Source: JAIPEL01 sp050115795
GTDB taxonomy: Bacteria > Desulfobacterota > Desulfobacteria > Desulfobacterales > CAFBRK01
Direction: 5' to 3'
Assembly (NCBI GenBank): GCA_050115795.1
Contig: JASFPT010000040.1
Span: forward strand, 1 to 20,680
DNA length: 20,680 bases
Positions within the stretch are counted from its first letter, which is position 1, and each line of letters starts with the position of its first letter. Positions 1 to 7,660 of the stretch are shown here, piece by piece. Under the pieces are notes generated by a model that saw nothing but the letters and a program-made list of their open reading frames with translations, was not told where the DNA came from and searched no databases. Both the position numbers and the translations under genes were made by a program.

Positions 1-931
1 CCTCTTCCTGGTCGAACAAGACGATCCGGTTTTTATCATTCCGCTTGACGTTGAGCTTTTTTTCGGCGGTCTTGTGCTGGGTGACGAGCAGGTCCCGGCT
101 GTCGCCGATCCGGATTTCAAACGGCTCTCCCGGCGCCACGTCGTCGATCCGGTCTTCTCCCAAAAAGAGAGTTCCCCCGTCGGCTTCCTCCTGGAACACC
201 CGGACCTTGCCGGCGGGCAGAACATGGCGGCCCAGTCCGGCGTCGGACGTGTTTTCGACGCGGTAGCTGACCGGAATCCCGACGTTGCCTGCAATCCGAT
301 CCGGATCCCACGGCTGTATGCCCGCATCGAAGGTCCAGACTTTGGTGATCGGCACCCGGTCTTTTTCGAGCATCACCACCCGTTTGGTCTCTTCGTGGAG
401 GCTTTCCATGGTCAGGGGGTCGCCGATGCCGCTGGCCACTGCCGCCCGGTGAAAGTCTTCCCCTGAAAAGTTGCGCAGGATCATGTGGCCCCGGAGAAGG
501 ACACGGCTTTCGGCCTCGTCGGCCACGGCCTTGTAGGCGTAAAGCCGGTCGATACCCGACAACAGGTAGCTGACCCTGATTTTTTCTTCCCGGGCTTCCG
601 CGCTGCTGATCTCCCAGACCAGGGCCGCTTCATCGGGCGGATAGCTGACGTTGAGAAGCTTCACCCGGTCCGGATGCCCGAGAAGAGCAAGGCGGATCGA
701 GTCCGGGTCGATGTTCACACCGTTCCAGGAGAAATCGACCCGGTTGACCCCCTTGGCAAGGGCAATGACCCGCTCCTCTTCGATGAGGGTGGCCGAAGGG
801 TTGTCAAGCCGGATGACGACGGCTCCCCGATCGGGCAAGGAGACCATCTTGACCCGGGCGGAAAGGGAAGGGCAGAAAAGCAAAAGGGCCAGGCCGGCGA
901 TAGCAATGGTTACACCGAATCGGTCGCTCAT
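1..931 (-). CDS. Secreted DUF4139-like protein, C-terminus cut by window edge
   Basis: This reading frame is open from an ATG at 931 down to the left edge, so about 310 N-terminal codons are present and the end is missing. The protein starts with MSDRFGVTIAIAGLALLLF, a typical signal peptide probably cleaved after a Ser-Ala-Arg region, so it is exported. The mature part begins VKMVSLPDRGAVVIRL and continues through beta-rich sequence with SYLLSGIDRLY and VPAG/LPAGKVRVF-type segments. It aligns along its whole visible length with the next gene upstream (1149-2480), so the two are tandem paralogs. I assign both to the DUF4139-like group of exported beta-rich proteins from pattern memory; no enzymatic motif is visible. 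An AAGG lies 9 nt before the ATG. A hairpin terminator candidate (1011-1042) separates it from its paralog. Function is unknown; the reading frame is secure. Confidence 0.8.
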   Translation of the reverse strand, partial: MSDRFGVTIAIAGLALLLFCPSLSARVKMVSLPDRGAVVIRLDNPSATLIEEERVIALAKGVNRVDFSWNGVNIDPDSIRLALLGHPDRVKLLNVSYPPDEAALVWEISSAEAREEKIRVSYLLSGIDRLYAYKAVADEAESRVLLRGHMILRNFSGEDFHRAAVASGIGDPLTMESLHEETKRVVMLEKDRVPITKVWTFDAGIQPWDPDRIAGNVGIPVSYRVENTSDAGLGRHVLPAGKVRVFQEEADGGTLFLGEDRIDDVAPGEPFEIRIGDSRDLLVTQHKTAEKKLNVKRNDKNRIVLFDQEE

Positions 932-1010
932 GGCGTGAATCCTTGTCTTCGATTTATGAATTCGTGGCATGGTAACGGCCTGGAGGCTGGGATGCCGGGA
1001 GGCCGGAAAG

Positions 1011-1042
1011 CAAAAAACAATCCGGCGGCTGCCGGCTTTTTC
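1011..1042. terminator. Candidate bidirectional intrinsic terminator
   Basis: Arms CCGGC (1022-1026) and GCCGG (1031-1035) enclose a GGCT loop. An A-rich stretch precedes the hairpin and a T run (1037-1041) follows it on the plus strand; on the minus strand the hairpin is followed by ATTG and then six T. It lies between the two minus-strand paralogs, so it could end transcription of the upstream copy. The stem is only 5 bp, so strength is doubtful. Confidence 0.45.
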
Positions 1043-1148
1043 CACCAGCGCTGCGCAACGCATTTGAAAGCGTGATCGTATCTTAAGAAAACGACCTTTC
1101 AAGTTTCCAAGCCCCAACGCTTTCCAGCCTCCCGGCGGCGCAAAGCGC

Positions 1149-2480
1149 CTATTCCGCCCTTTTCCCGTGGCGGATGGTCAGCGCATAGCCGAACTCCTGT
1201 TCGCCGCCGGCCGGCAGATCAAGGAGAAACTGAACCGAGTCGGCATCGATACGGCTGTACTTTCCGTATTTCCCCGTCGGCACGAGGTCCCAGTTCGTGC
1301 CGGGAATGTTGCGGACGATCTCCACGGCCACCGCAACCGGCCGCCGGTTTTTCACCCGGATGCGGTATTGCTGCTCCTCGTCCCAGCCACTGATGTTTCC
1401 GTCGCCAAAAAAGGTGTAATGGTCAGTGGCCTGGCGCATCAACACCGCCTCGACCCGGACGTTCTGCACCGCCCCCAGGTTCAGCTCGGCCTCCTTGTCC
1501 ACCGGGATGTATTTGAACCGGGACTGGCCGACGTAGGCCAGACGGCCGTCTTTGTCGATACGACGAAAGACCTTCAGATCTCCGGCCGGCACCGGCGTCT
1601 CTCCCAGTCCCGATTCCCGATTGTTTTCCAGCCTCAAAAACCGAACCACCGAAGTTCCGAAACGCTCTTCTTCGAATTTGTAGCGGTTGACCACCGGGAC
1701 GGTTTGGGCCCTGAAGCTGGGAAGCCGCTTGGACCAGCGGTGAGGAATCGTCTCGGTCCCCTCGATGGTGTAAAGGAAGTATTCGCTGACCCCTTTTTTT
1801 TCGATTTTTTTGGGTGCCGCCGGGGAGGGAGCCTGCATCATTTCGGCCTCCACCCGTTCAAAAGCGGCCTTGGCCATCTTGCCGGTGTACATCCGGTCTT
1901 CGGCCGGCTGCGGGAGCGGGGTTCCATACGGGTGTTTCCGACGGGCCAGCGCGGCAATTTCATCAAGCAGGTTCACCTGCCCGACGATCAGCCGGACCTG
2001 GGCGTTTTCGTAATCTTCTCCACTGGCGTTGGTCACCCGGACGTATCCGCGCAGGTCGAGGACCTTCTCGTCTTCCGATAGCGTGCCGATGTAAAAAGGG
2101 CGCCAGGAAAGACCGCTGGTCAGGTAGGTGATCTGCATCGGCACCTTCCCGCTTGACTCGCTTCGGATCTGCCAGACCCCGAGATTCTCAGTCCGTGCCG
2201 GGAAGGTCAGATCGAAGACGTCGATTCGATCGACCGCGGCCCGGGGCAGCATCTCCAGGCTCGTGGGATCAATGAGGGTGTTGGCCCAGGAAAACTGCAT
2301 CCGGTTGATCCCCTTTTGCAGGGTCAACTGTCGGCTTTCCCGCACCAGCGTCAGGTCCGCGGAGTTGTAGATCGTCACCTGCACGCTGTCCCGGTCCGGC
2401 AGCGACACCAGGTCGATCTTTGCCAGGGCCGGGCAGGACCAGAACAAAACCAGAAATGCGAACCATAGCAGACGCTTCAT
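1149..2480 (-). CDS. Secreted DUF4139-like protein
   Basis: This 443-residue protein opens with a clear signal peptide (MKRLLWFAFLVLFWSCPALA, likely cleavage after ALA) and is predicted to be exported. The mature protein is rich in beta-strand pattern, contains SYLTSGLSWRPFYIG-like sequence near residues 118-132, and ends with strands typical of the DUF4139 region (QQYRIRVKNRRPVAVAVEIVRN). A stretch near residues 180-230 is charged and proline/alanine-rich (MMQAPSPAAPKK) and looks like a linker. The ATG at 2480 has a strong purine-rich Shine-Dalgarno (AGGAGAGG) just upstream, which fixes the start. The partial gene at 1-931 is a diverged tandem copy (shared SLPDR, KGVNR/KGINR, FSW, LPAG/VPAG blocks). 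No catalytic residues are recognisable, so I give no function beyond an exported, probably envelope-associated protein. Family assignment is from memory of the DUF4139 pattern. Confidence 0.82.
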   Translation of the reverse strand: MKRLLWFAFLVLFWSCPALAKIDLVSLPDRDSVQVTIYNSADLTLVRESRQLTLQKGINRMQFSWANTLIDPTSLEMLPRAAVDRIDVFDLTFPARTENLGVWQIRSESSGKVPMQITYLTSGLSWRPFYIGTLSEDEKVLDLRGYVRVTNASGEDYENAQVRLIVGQVNLLDEIAALARRKHPYGTPLPQPAEDRMYTGKMAKAAFERVEAEMMQAPSPAAPKKIEKKGVSEYFLYTIEGTETIPHRWSKRLPSFRAQTVPVVNRYKFEEERFGTSVVRFLRLENNRESGLGETPVPAGDLKVFRRIDKDGRLAYVGQSRFKYIPVDKEAELNLGAVQNVRVEAVLMRQATDHYTFFGDGNISGWDEEQQYRIRVKNRRPVAVAVEIVRNIPGTNWDLVPTGKYGKYSRIDADSVQFLLDLPAGGEQEFGYALTIRHGKRAE

Positions 2481-2610
2481 GACACCTCTCCTGGATGGCA
2501 GACCAAAGCCGGTGCGGGGCCGTGCTCCCCGGGGCCGGAGAACGCTTCAAACCCGATAGAGGAAGCAACCAGCGCGTGATCCTTCATTTGCTGTGCAACC
2601 CCGCCCACAC

Positions 2611-2633
2611 ATAAAATCGCGGCGTAATTTTAT
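2611..2633. repeat. Dispersed palindrome, copy A (overlaps nadE stop)
   Basis: The left arm ATAAAATCGC (2611-2620) and right arm GTAATTTTAT (2624-2633) match as inverted repeats at 8 of 10 positions around a GGC loop. The TAA stop codon of nadE (2630-2632, minus strand) lies inside the right arm. No second TTCRCG-type palindrome is visible next to it, unlike copies B, D and E. Confidence 0.75.
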
Positions 2634-3529
2634 CGATAGGTTAAGGTGATCTTCGGTCCCGGCGGATGGATGATGCGCATCTTGCGCTGCGCAGCCAGAT
2701 GTCGGGACTCGATGTCGGCGAGCATCTCCTCGATCGAGGCGAACTTGTCCCGGCCGAAGACGGACCGGAATCGCTCCAGATCCCGCTGGGCCATCGGCAG
2801 CACTTGTTCGTGGGCGGCCATCTCCGGGCGGCTGAGCCCCTGATCGAATCCCTCGGTGACGACCTCCACCAGATCGTACCCGTAGCCCAGATCCTTGAAG
2901 TCGGTCTGGTCCGGTTCGAGCCCGGCGGTCGGCACTCGATGAACGATCTCCTCGGGCAGGTCCAGATGGGCCCCCATCTCGCGCACCAGTCGCTTCGACA
3001 ACCCTCCGATCGGGCTGATGTGCACGGCACCGTCGCCGAAAAGCGTGTAGTAGCCGATGCCGAAATCTTCGTCCTTGTTGCCGGTTCCGGCCAGAACTTT
3101 CTTTTCGGTGGCGGCGATCGTGGACAGAACGTTCGCCCTGATGCGGGAAATCATGTTGCCACGGTCGTAGGCATTTTGAAAGGCCTCGGGATTCGTGGTG
3201 CGAAACGCCTCCACGATCGGCTCCAGGTTCCGGGTTTCACAGCGGGCGCCCAGCAACCGTGCGACCGCCTCGGCGTCGCTGGTGTCTTTTTGCACGTTGA
3301 CGCTGGATGGCAGAATGCAGCCGACCAGCTCATAGGCCGCCCCGCCGTTCTCGGCATGCCGGCGGAAGGCACGCTGGATCAGGGCGGCGGTCGTGCTCGA
3401 ATCGACGCCGCCCGACAGGCCGACGATACAGCCGGTGGCGTCGCTTTCCTTGACCGTGGCCAGGACGAAATCGCCGATCTCTCGGCAGACGCTTTCACAG
3501 TTCATGTGGGGGAGTCGTATTCGGGTCAT
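2630..3529 (-). CDS. nadE: NH3-dependent NAD+ synthetase
   Basis: NAD synthetase amidates nicotinic-acid adenine dinucleotide to NAD+ with ATP and ammonia, the last step of NAD synthesis in the cytoplasm. The 299-residue product carries the N-type ATP pyrophosphatase P-loop SGGVDSS at residues 39-45, followed by typical family segments (LPSSVNVQKDTSDAEAVARLLG, NRGNMISRIRANVLSTIA-like, GTGNKDEDFGIGYYTLFGDGAVHISPIGGLSK, VPTAGLEPDQTDFKDLGY). It lacks the nitrilase-like glutaminase domain, so it must use free ammonia. The frame is open to 3811, but homology begins at MTRIRLPHMNCESV, so I use the ATG at 3529; the longer version would overlap the divergent thioesterase. The TAA stop is part of dispersed palindrome copy A. 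Divergent from the thioesterase gene with a 226-bp gap. Confidence 0.93.
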   Translation of the reverse strand: MTRIRLPHMNCESVCREIGDFVLATVKESDATGCIVGLSGGVDSSTTAALIQRAFRRHAENGGAAYELVGCILPSSVNVQKDTSDAEAVARLLGARCETRNLEPIVEAFRTTNPEAFQNAYDRGNMISRIRANVLSTIAATEKKVLAGTGNKDEDFGIGYYTLFGDGAVHISPIGGLSKRLVREMGAHLDLPEEIVHRVPTAGLEPDQTDFKDLGYGYDLVEVVTEGFDQGLSRPEMAAHEQVLPMAQRDLERFRSVFGRDKFASIEEMLADIESRHLAAQRKMRIIHPPGPKITLTYR

Positions 3530-3675
3530 GCCGGTTTCCGTTCCAGAGGGGTTTACGGTGGCGCTTCGGTAGCCAGGGCGCTGCATCGGCGCAAATCGAA
3601 CATGAATCATGATGGCGGCATCACGACCCGGTGTCAAGCCGCTTTCGCGCGGCGGCGGTTCGGGACTTCGTCCGT

Positions 3676-3706
3676 CTTGTACTCGGTGCCGGTTCTCTGG
3701 TACAAG
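3676..3706. promoter_or_regulatory. Inverted repeat in divergent nadE/thioesterase gap
   Basis: CTTGTAC (3676-3682) and GTACAAG (3700-3706) are perfect 7-bp inverted arms separated by 17 nt, located about 50 nt before the thioesterase ATG. This could be an operator for a dimeric regulator or a leader hairpin. No regulator family is recognised. Confidence 0.3.
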
Positions 3707-3755
3707 GTCGAAGCCGTTGCGCCCGTCGGACCGATTTGAATGGAAAGCCGCCTTT

Positions 3756-4229
3756 ATGAAGACTTCCGAAAGGATCGACCCTGAAAAGCTGCTCGAAATC
3801 GTAAGGGACATCTACGAGAACCGGATCCCCTTCGACCGGGTTTTGGGGATGACGGTCGAATCGCTGACCTTGGACAGGGCGGTGGTTCGATTCGAAATGA
3901 AGCCGGAACTGGTGGGCAATTACGTGGTCGGTTCGCTTCACGGCGGGGTGATCTCGGCCGTGCTCGACGCCCTGGGCGGGATGACCGCCTCCACCGGGGT
4001 GGTGCGCCGCATGGCCGAAAGACCGGTCGAAGAGATCGGCGAAGCCCTGACGCGGATGGGGACCATCGACCTGAGAATCGATTACCTGCGACCCGGCAGG
4101 GGCGCGTGGTTTACGGCCGCCGGAACCATCATGAGGACCGGCAGAAAAGTGGCCGTCACCCGGATGGAGCTGCACAACGACCAAGGGGTGCTGATCGCGG
4201 TGGGAACGGGCACCTACCTGGTGGGTTGA
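3756..4229 (+). CDS. Hot-dog fold thioesterase (PaaI/YigI-like)
   Basis: The 157-residue protein shows the pattern of a single hot-dog domain acyl-CoA thioesterase: an N-terminal helix, then VRFEMKPELVGNYVVGSLHGGVISAVLDALGGMTA, where the HGG motif precedes the long central helix, and later strands DLRIDYLRPG and WFTAAGTIMRTGRKVAVTRMELHNDQGVLIAVGTGTYLV. The YigI/PaaI type of this family hydrolyses acyl-CoA thioesters as oligomers in the cytoplasm; the substrate cannot be read from sequence. The frame is open upstream to 3609, but the ATG at 3756 fits the family N-terminus, and GGAAAG lies about 9 nt before it. The gene is divergent from nadE. An inverted repeat (3676-3706) sits in its leader region. 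Confidence 0.85.
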   Translation: MKTSERIDPEKLLEIVRDIYENRIPFDRVLGMTVESLTLDRAVVRFEMKPELVGNYVVGSLHGGVISAVLDALGGMTASTGVVRRMAERPVEEIGEALTRMGTIDLRIDYLRPGRGAWFTAAGTIMRTGRKVAVTRMELHNDQGVLIAVGTGTYLVG

Positions 4230-4282
4230 TTCTGTCTGCATATTCCTGCGCGGTCTTGACGGCCTGGGCAGCCATCTCCACC

Positions 4283-4341
4283 GTTCGAATTTGGGTCATT
4301 CGATATCGTTTCGAATTTCGTGCTTCGGATTTCGAATTCGT
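4283..4341. repeat. TTCGAATTT-rich degenerate repeat over a gene 3' end
   Basis: Short related words recur here: TTCGAATTT, TTCGATAT, TTCGAATTT, TTCGGATTT, TTCGAATTC, spaced roughly 8-18 nt apart. The segment encodes the last ~15 residues (RIRNPKHEIRNDIE) and the stop codon of the radical SAM gene, and its composition is unlike the neighbouring GC-rich coding sequence. It looks like a dispersed low-complexity repeat that has replaced or extended the gene end. Confidence 0.6.
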
Positions 4342-5273
4342 GCCGGTGGTGCATTTTCCAACGAAACATGCCGCTTGCCTTGCCACGCATCGGTCTCTTC
4401 GAGCCGCTGCCGGATCATTGCCAGCGTGCCGGTCTTGTCCAGGGACCAGGCCGGGGCCACGAGCTCATTTCTGTGGGGGTCGCCGGTCAGACGCTGGATG
4501 ACCACCTTTTCCGGCAGCCGCTCGATGAATTCGCAGACCAGGGAAACATATTCGTCCTGATCGAGGCAGCGGTAGTCCCCCGACCGATACATCCGCTCCA
4601 GTTCCGTTCCCCGTGCCACATACAGCAGGTGGATCTTGACGCCGTCGATGCCTGCTTTCGATACGAAATCGGCCGTTTCCATCATCTCGCGCCGACCTTC
4701 CCCCGGCAGTCCGAGTATGACGTGGGCGCAGATTCGGATGCCCCGGCCCCGGGTGGCGTCGACGGCCCTCGAAAAACAGGCGGCATCGTGGCCCCGGTTG
4801 ATCTGGGCCAGGGTCCTGTCGCAGGCGGACTGGAGCCCGTATTCGATCCAGACCATGCGGTTTCGGGCAAGGTCTTCAAGCAGGGCGAGGACCGCATCGT
4901 CGACACAATCGGGCCGGGTTCCCACGGAAAGGCCCACGACACCGTCCACGGCCAGGGCCTCCTCATAGAGGGCGTGAAGATGGGGCAGGGGCGCATACGT
5001 ATTGGAAAACGACTGAAAGTAGGCGATGAATTTTTGGGCCTTGTACCTTCGGAAGAGTGCCGCTTTGCCCTGCAGGAGTTGATCGGTGACCGATTGCCCC
5101 CGTCCGTGGGCCCCGGTTCCCGATCCCCGGGCATTGCAATAGATGCAGCCGCCGGTGGACAGGGTGCCGTCCCGGTTCGGACAGGAAAGGCCGGCATCCA
5201 CCGTGATCTTCTGGACACGGCAGCCGAAGTGGGCCTTCAAAAAGCCGTTTAGGTCCGTGTAGCGTTTCTTCAA
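4296..5273 (-). CDS. TIGR01212-type radical SAM protein (YhcC-like)
   Basis: This 325-residue protein matches the TIGR01212 radical SAM family (E. coli YhcC is the familiar member). It contains the family's iron-sulfur ligands as C31-x11-C43-x2-C46 in the segment SCPNRDGTLSTGGCIYC, followed by FIAYFQSFSNTYAPL, VGLSVGTRPDCV, WIEYGLQSACDRTLAQINRGHD, ICAHVILGLPGEGRREMMETADFV and VKIHLLYVARGTELE. These fit a radical SAM TIM barrel; the reaction of the family is not well defined, with RNA or small-molecule modification suspected. The start is a TTG at 5273, supported by AGGAG 5 nt upstream; no ATG fits. The C-terminal tail RIRNPKHEIRNDIE comes from a repeat (4283-4341), so the original end was probably near AWQGKR. 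Composite palindrome copy B lies 17 nt upstream of the start. Confidence 0.9.
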   Translation of the reverse strand: MKKRYTDLNGFLKAHFGCRVQKITVDAGLSCPNRDGTLSTGGCIYCNARGSGTGAHGRGQSVTDQLLQGKAALFRRYKAQKFIAYFQSFSNTYAPLPHLHALYEEALAVDGVVGLSVGTRPDCVDDAVLALLEDLARNRMVWIEYGLQSACDRTLAQINRGHDAACFSRAVDATRGRGIRICAHVILGLPGEGRREMMETADFVSKAGIDGVKIHLLYVARGTELERMYRSGDYRCLDQDEYVSLVCEFIERLPEKVVIQRLTGDPHRNELVAPAWSLDKTGTLAMIRQRLEETDAWQGKRHVSLENAPPARIRNPKHEIRNDIE

Positions 5274-5290
5274 GGCGGCTCCTGCTTGAC

Positions 5291-5338
5291 ATAAAATCGC
5301 TGCCGCGATTTTATAATTATTTCACGTTCCGTGAAATA
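5291..5338 (+). repeat. Composite palindrome, copy B (P1 + P2)
   Basis: P1 is a perfect palindrome with arms ATAAAATCGC (5291-5300) and GCGATTTTAT (5305-5314) around a TGCC loop. After a short spacer, P2 has arms TATTTCACG (5318-5326) and CGTGAAATA (5330-5338) around TTC. The element sits in the divergent gap between the radical SAM gene and mnmG. Its left end is preceded by TTGACA (5286-5291) and its right arm runs into TATAAT (5312-5317), but their 20-nt spacing is long for a sigma70 promoter. Confidence 0.85.
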
Positions 5339-5510
5339 TTCAAAGAAGTGAGTATATTCAAGAGCTGTTATGACACGGCCGTCTTCAGGCGGCCTTGATG
5401 GCGGGTTTCGCCCGGCAGTAGAGCCGAGGCCCGTCGGCCGGCCCATAGGGCAACTGGACGCTTGCCGACAAGCGCATATCGTTTTTTTTGGAGCCATATA
5501 GACGAGAGAT

Positions 5511-7415
5511 ATGACCAGCACGAGATCATACGACGTCATCGTGGTGGGGGCCGGCCATGCCGGCTGCGAGGCGGCGCTCGCCGCGGCCCGCATGGGATGC
5601 CGGACCCTGTTGCTTGCCATCGATCTGGACAAGCTTGCCGCCATGCCGTGCAGCCCCTCCATCGGCGGCATGGCCAAGGGGCAGCTCGTCCGGGAGATCG
5701 ACGCCCTCGGCGGTGAGATGGCCAAAATCACCGACCGATCCGCCATCCAGTACCGGACGCTGAACACCAAAAAGGGGCCGGCCGTTCATTCCTCCCGGAC
5801 CCAGAACGACAAAAACCGCTACCATCGCGTCATGAAAGCCGTTGTGGAGCGTACCGCCAACCTCGACCTGAAGCAGGCCATGGTGGAGAAACTGGTGGTC
5901 GAAGCCGGCCGGGTCGTCGGGATCGAGGACCACACCGGGTTCGGCTATACCGCCAGATCCGTGGTACTGGCCACCGGGACTTTCTTTTCCGGGCTGGTGC
6001 ATATCGGGTTTACGTCAATACAGGCCGGAAGGGCCGGGGAGTTCGCCTCTTACGGGCTGCCCGCCCAGCTCAAGGAGCTGGGTTTTTCGCTGGGACGGAT
6101 GAAGACCGGAACCCCCCCCCGTCTGAAAAAGGAAAGCATCGATTTTTCATCCTTTTCCGTGCAGGAGGCCGATCCGGATCCCAGGCCGTTTTCGGTATTC
6201 ACGGACAGGATCACCCTGCCCCAGTTGCCCAGCTTCATCGGGAAGACCAATCTCCGAAGCCACCGCATCGTCAGGGATAATCTGAAACGCTCCGCCCTGT
6301 ATGGCGGGGTGATCCGCGGCATTTCGGCCCGATACTGCCCCTCCCTGGAAGACAAGATCGTCAAGTTCGCCGACAAGGAGAGCCACCAGATCATCTTGGA
6401 GCCCGAGGGCATCGACACCGACGAGATCTATGCCAGCGGGCTCGGCAACAGCCTGCCGATGGAAGTCCAGATCGATCTGGTCCGCTCGGTTCGCGGACTG
6501 GAGGCGGCCGAGATCATGCGGCCGGCCTATGCCATCGAATACGATTACATCGATCCGCTTCAACTCAAGCCGACCCTGGAGACCAAGCGGATCGCCGGAC
6601 TCTTTTTGGCGGGGCAGATCAACGGCACTTCCGGATATGAAGAAGCCGCCGGCCAGGGAATCTGGGCCGGTATCAACGCCGCCTGCCGGGTGCAGGGCCG
6701 GCCGCCCTTTGTCTTGGAACGTTGCCAGGCGTACATGGGGGTGATGATCGATGATTTGGTGACCCGGGGGACCCGGGAGCCCTACCGGATGTTTACTTCC
6801 CGGGCCGAGTACCGGTTGATGCTCCGCGAGGACAACGCCGACCTGCGTCTGATGGAGATCGGACACGAACTCGGGCTGGTGGATGCGGAAACCTGCCGAC
6901 GGATCCAAGAGCGGAAGCAGGAGATCGCAGCCGAGATCGGCCGGATCAAACAGACGGTGGTCAAACCTTCCGCGGCCGTCAATCGCATTCTGGAAAAACG
7001 CGGCAGCCCGCCGATCCGAAGCGGAGTCTACCTCGACCAGCTTCTCAAACGAAAGGAACTCGATTACGACGACGTGCGCGGGTTTCTCGGGGACCATCAT
7101 GCCCCGGTTTCCGCCGACGCCGCAAGACAGGTGGAAATCGAGATCAAGTACGAAGGGTATATCGAAAAGCAGCACCGGGAGATCGAGAAATTCAAGGACA
7201 TGGAGAAACGAAAGATCCCCGAGGATTTCGATTATGCCCGTCTCCACGGCCTGTCAAACGAGCTCAAAGAAAAGCTTGCAGCGGTTCGTCCGGCGTCCCT
7301 GGGACAGGCCTCCCGCATTGCGGGCATTACGCCGGCCGCCCTTTCGGTGCTGATGATCGCCTTGAAGGGCCGCCAATCCGAAGACAAGAGCCGGCGGGAA
7401 ATGGACCGGCCATAG
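5511..7415 (+). CDS. mnmG: tRNA uridine-5-carboxymethylaminomethyl modification enzyme MnmG (GidA)
   Basis: MnmG, with MnmE, installs the carboxymethylaminomethyl or aminomethyl group at U34 of certain tRNAs using FAD and folate. The 634-residue length is normal. The N-terminal FAD dinucleotide fold is clear (VVGAGHAGCEAALAAARMG, residues ~11-29), followed by SIGGMAKGQLVREIDALGG, NTKKGPAVHSSRTQNDK, GTFFSGLVHIGF, AGRAGEFASYGL, RMKTGTPPRLKKESIDFSSF, the catalytic-region RYCPSLEDK, GLFLAGQINGTSGYEEAAGQG and SRAEYRLMLREDNADLRL. The C-terminal helical tRNA/MnmE-binding part ends in the usual helices with ALSVLMIALKG. The ATG at 5511 has only a weak GAGAG ahead of it but starts exactly at the family N-terminus. 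The gene stands alone; no mnmE or rsmG neighbour is in the window. It is preceded by a 237-bp divergent region with palindromes and followed by a cluster of hairpins. Confidence 0.98.
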   Translation: MTSTRSYDVIVVGAGHAGCEAALAAARMGCRTLLLAIDLDKLAAMPCSPSIGGMAKGQLVREIDALGGEMAKITDRSAIQYRTLNTKKGPAVHSSRTQNDKNRYHRVMKAVVERTANLDLKQAMVEKLVVEAGRVVGIEDHTGFGYTARSVVLATGTFFSGLVHIGFTSIQAGRAGEFASYGLPAQLKELGFSLGRMKTGTPPRLKKESIDFSSFSVQEADPDPRPFSVFTDRITLPQLPSFIGKTNLRSHRIVRDNLKRSALYGGVIRGISARYCPSLEDKIVKFADKESHQIILEPEGIDTDEIYASGLGNSLPMEVQIDLVRSVRGLEAAEIMRPAYAIEYDYIDPLQLKPTLETKRIAGLFLAGQINGTSGYEEAAGQGIWAGINAACRVQGRPPFVLERCQAYMGVMIDDLVTRGTREPYRMFTSRAEYRLMLREDNADLRLMEIGHELGLVDAETCRRIQERKQEIAAEIGRIKQTVVKPSAAVNRILEKRGSPPIRSGVYLDQLLKRKELDYDDVRGFLGDHHAPVSADAARQVEIEIKYEGYIEKQHREIEKFKDMEKRKIPEDFDYARLHGLSNELKEKLAAVRPASLGQASRIAGITPAALSVLMIALKGRQSEDKSRREMDRP

Positions 7416-7418
7416 CGT

Positions 7419-7530
7419 TCGGCGGCGGCCGCCGGAAAGGTCCCCCTCGACCCGCGGGCAAATGCGGATGGCGTCAGCAGACGGCTTGCCGTCGGCTTTG
7501 GCCCGGGATCCGGGCCTGTCCGCGCAGGCT
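7419..7530. repeat. Cluster of GC-rich hairpins after mnmG
   Basis: Four neighbouring palindromes fill this short gap: CGGCGG/CCGCCG just after the mnmG stop, GACGGC/GCCGTC (7480-7493, TT loop), GGCCCGG/CCGGGCC (7500-7516, GAT loop) and an overlapping CCTG/CAGG pair. None is followed by a T run, so they are not standard intrinsic terminators. They may stabilise the mnmG mRNA 3' end or be remnants of REP-like repeats. Confidence 0.5.
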
Positions 7531-7562
7531 GTGGACCCCGGCTCTTTTCCCACGACGTCGGC

Positions 7563-7591
7563 TTGACAGCATGAGCAGCCGCGCTTATAGT
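7563..7591 (+). promoter_or_regulatory. Sigma70-type promoter for the dnaJ-like gene
   Basis: A perfect -35 box TTGACA (7563-7568) is followed after exactly 17 nt by TATAGT (7586-7591), one mismatch from the -10 consensus. Transcription would start near 7598, about 60 nt before the ATG at 7661. I see no sigma32-type heat-shock consensus. Confidence 0.7.
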
Positions 7592-7660
7592 TAACATCGT
7601 GAAATTGCTTATAATTAAATAATCTTCAGCACAACACTGGTGGAGAAAGTACAGGGAGTT

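Noticed and set aside
2666..3739. 357-codon plus-strand frame opposite nadE
   Set aside because: The minus strand encodes an intact NAD synthetase over most of it, and the frame has no recognisable domain.
5459..5489. CGCTTG/CAAGCG hairpin followed by eight T before mnmG
   Set aside because: The T run begins 7 nt after a 6-bp stem, so it is a poor terminator or attenuator.
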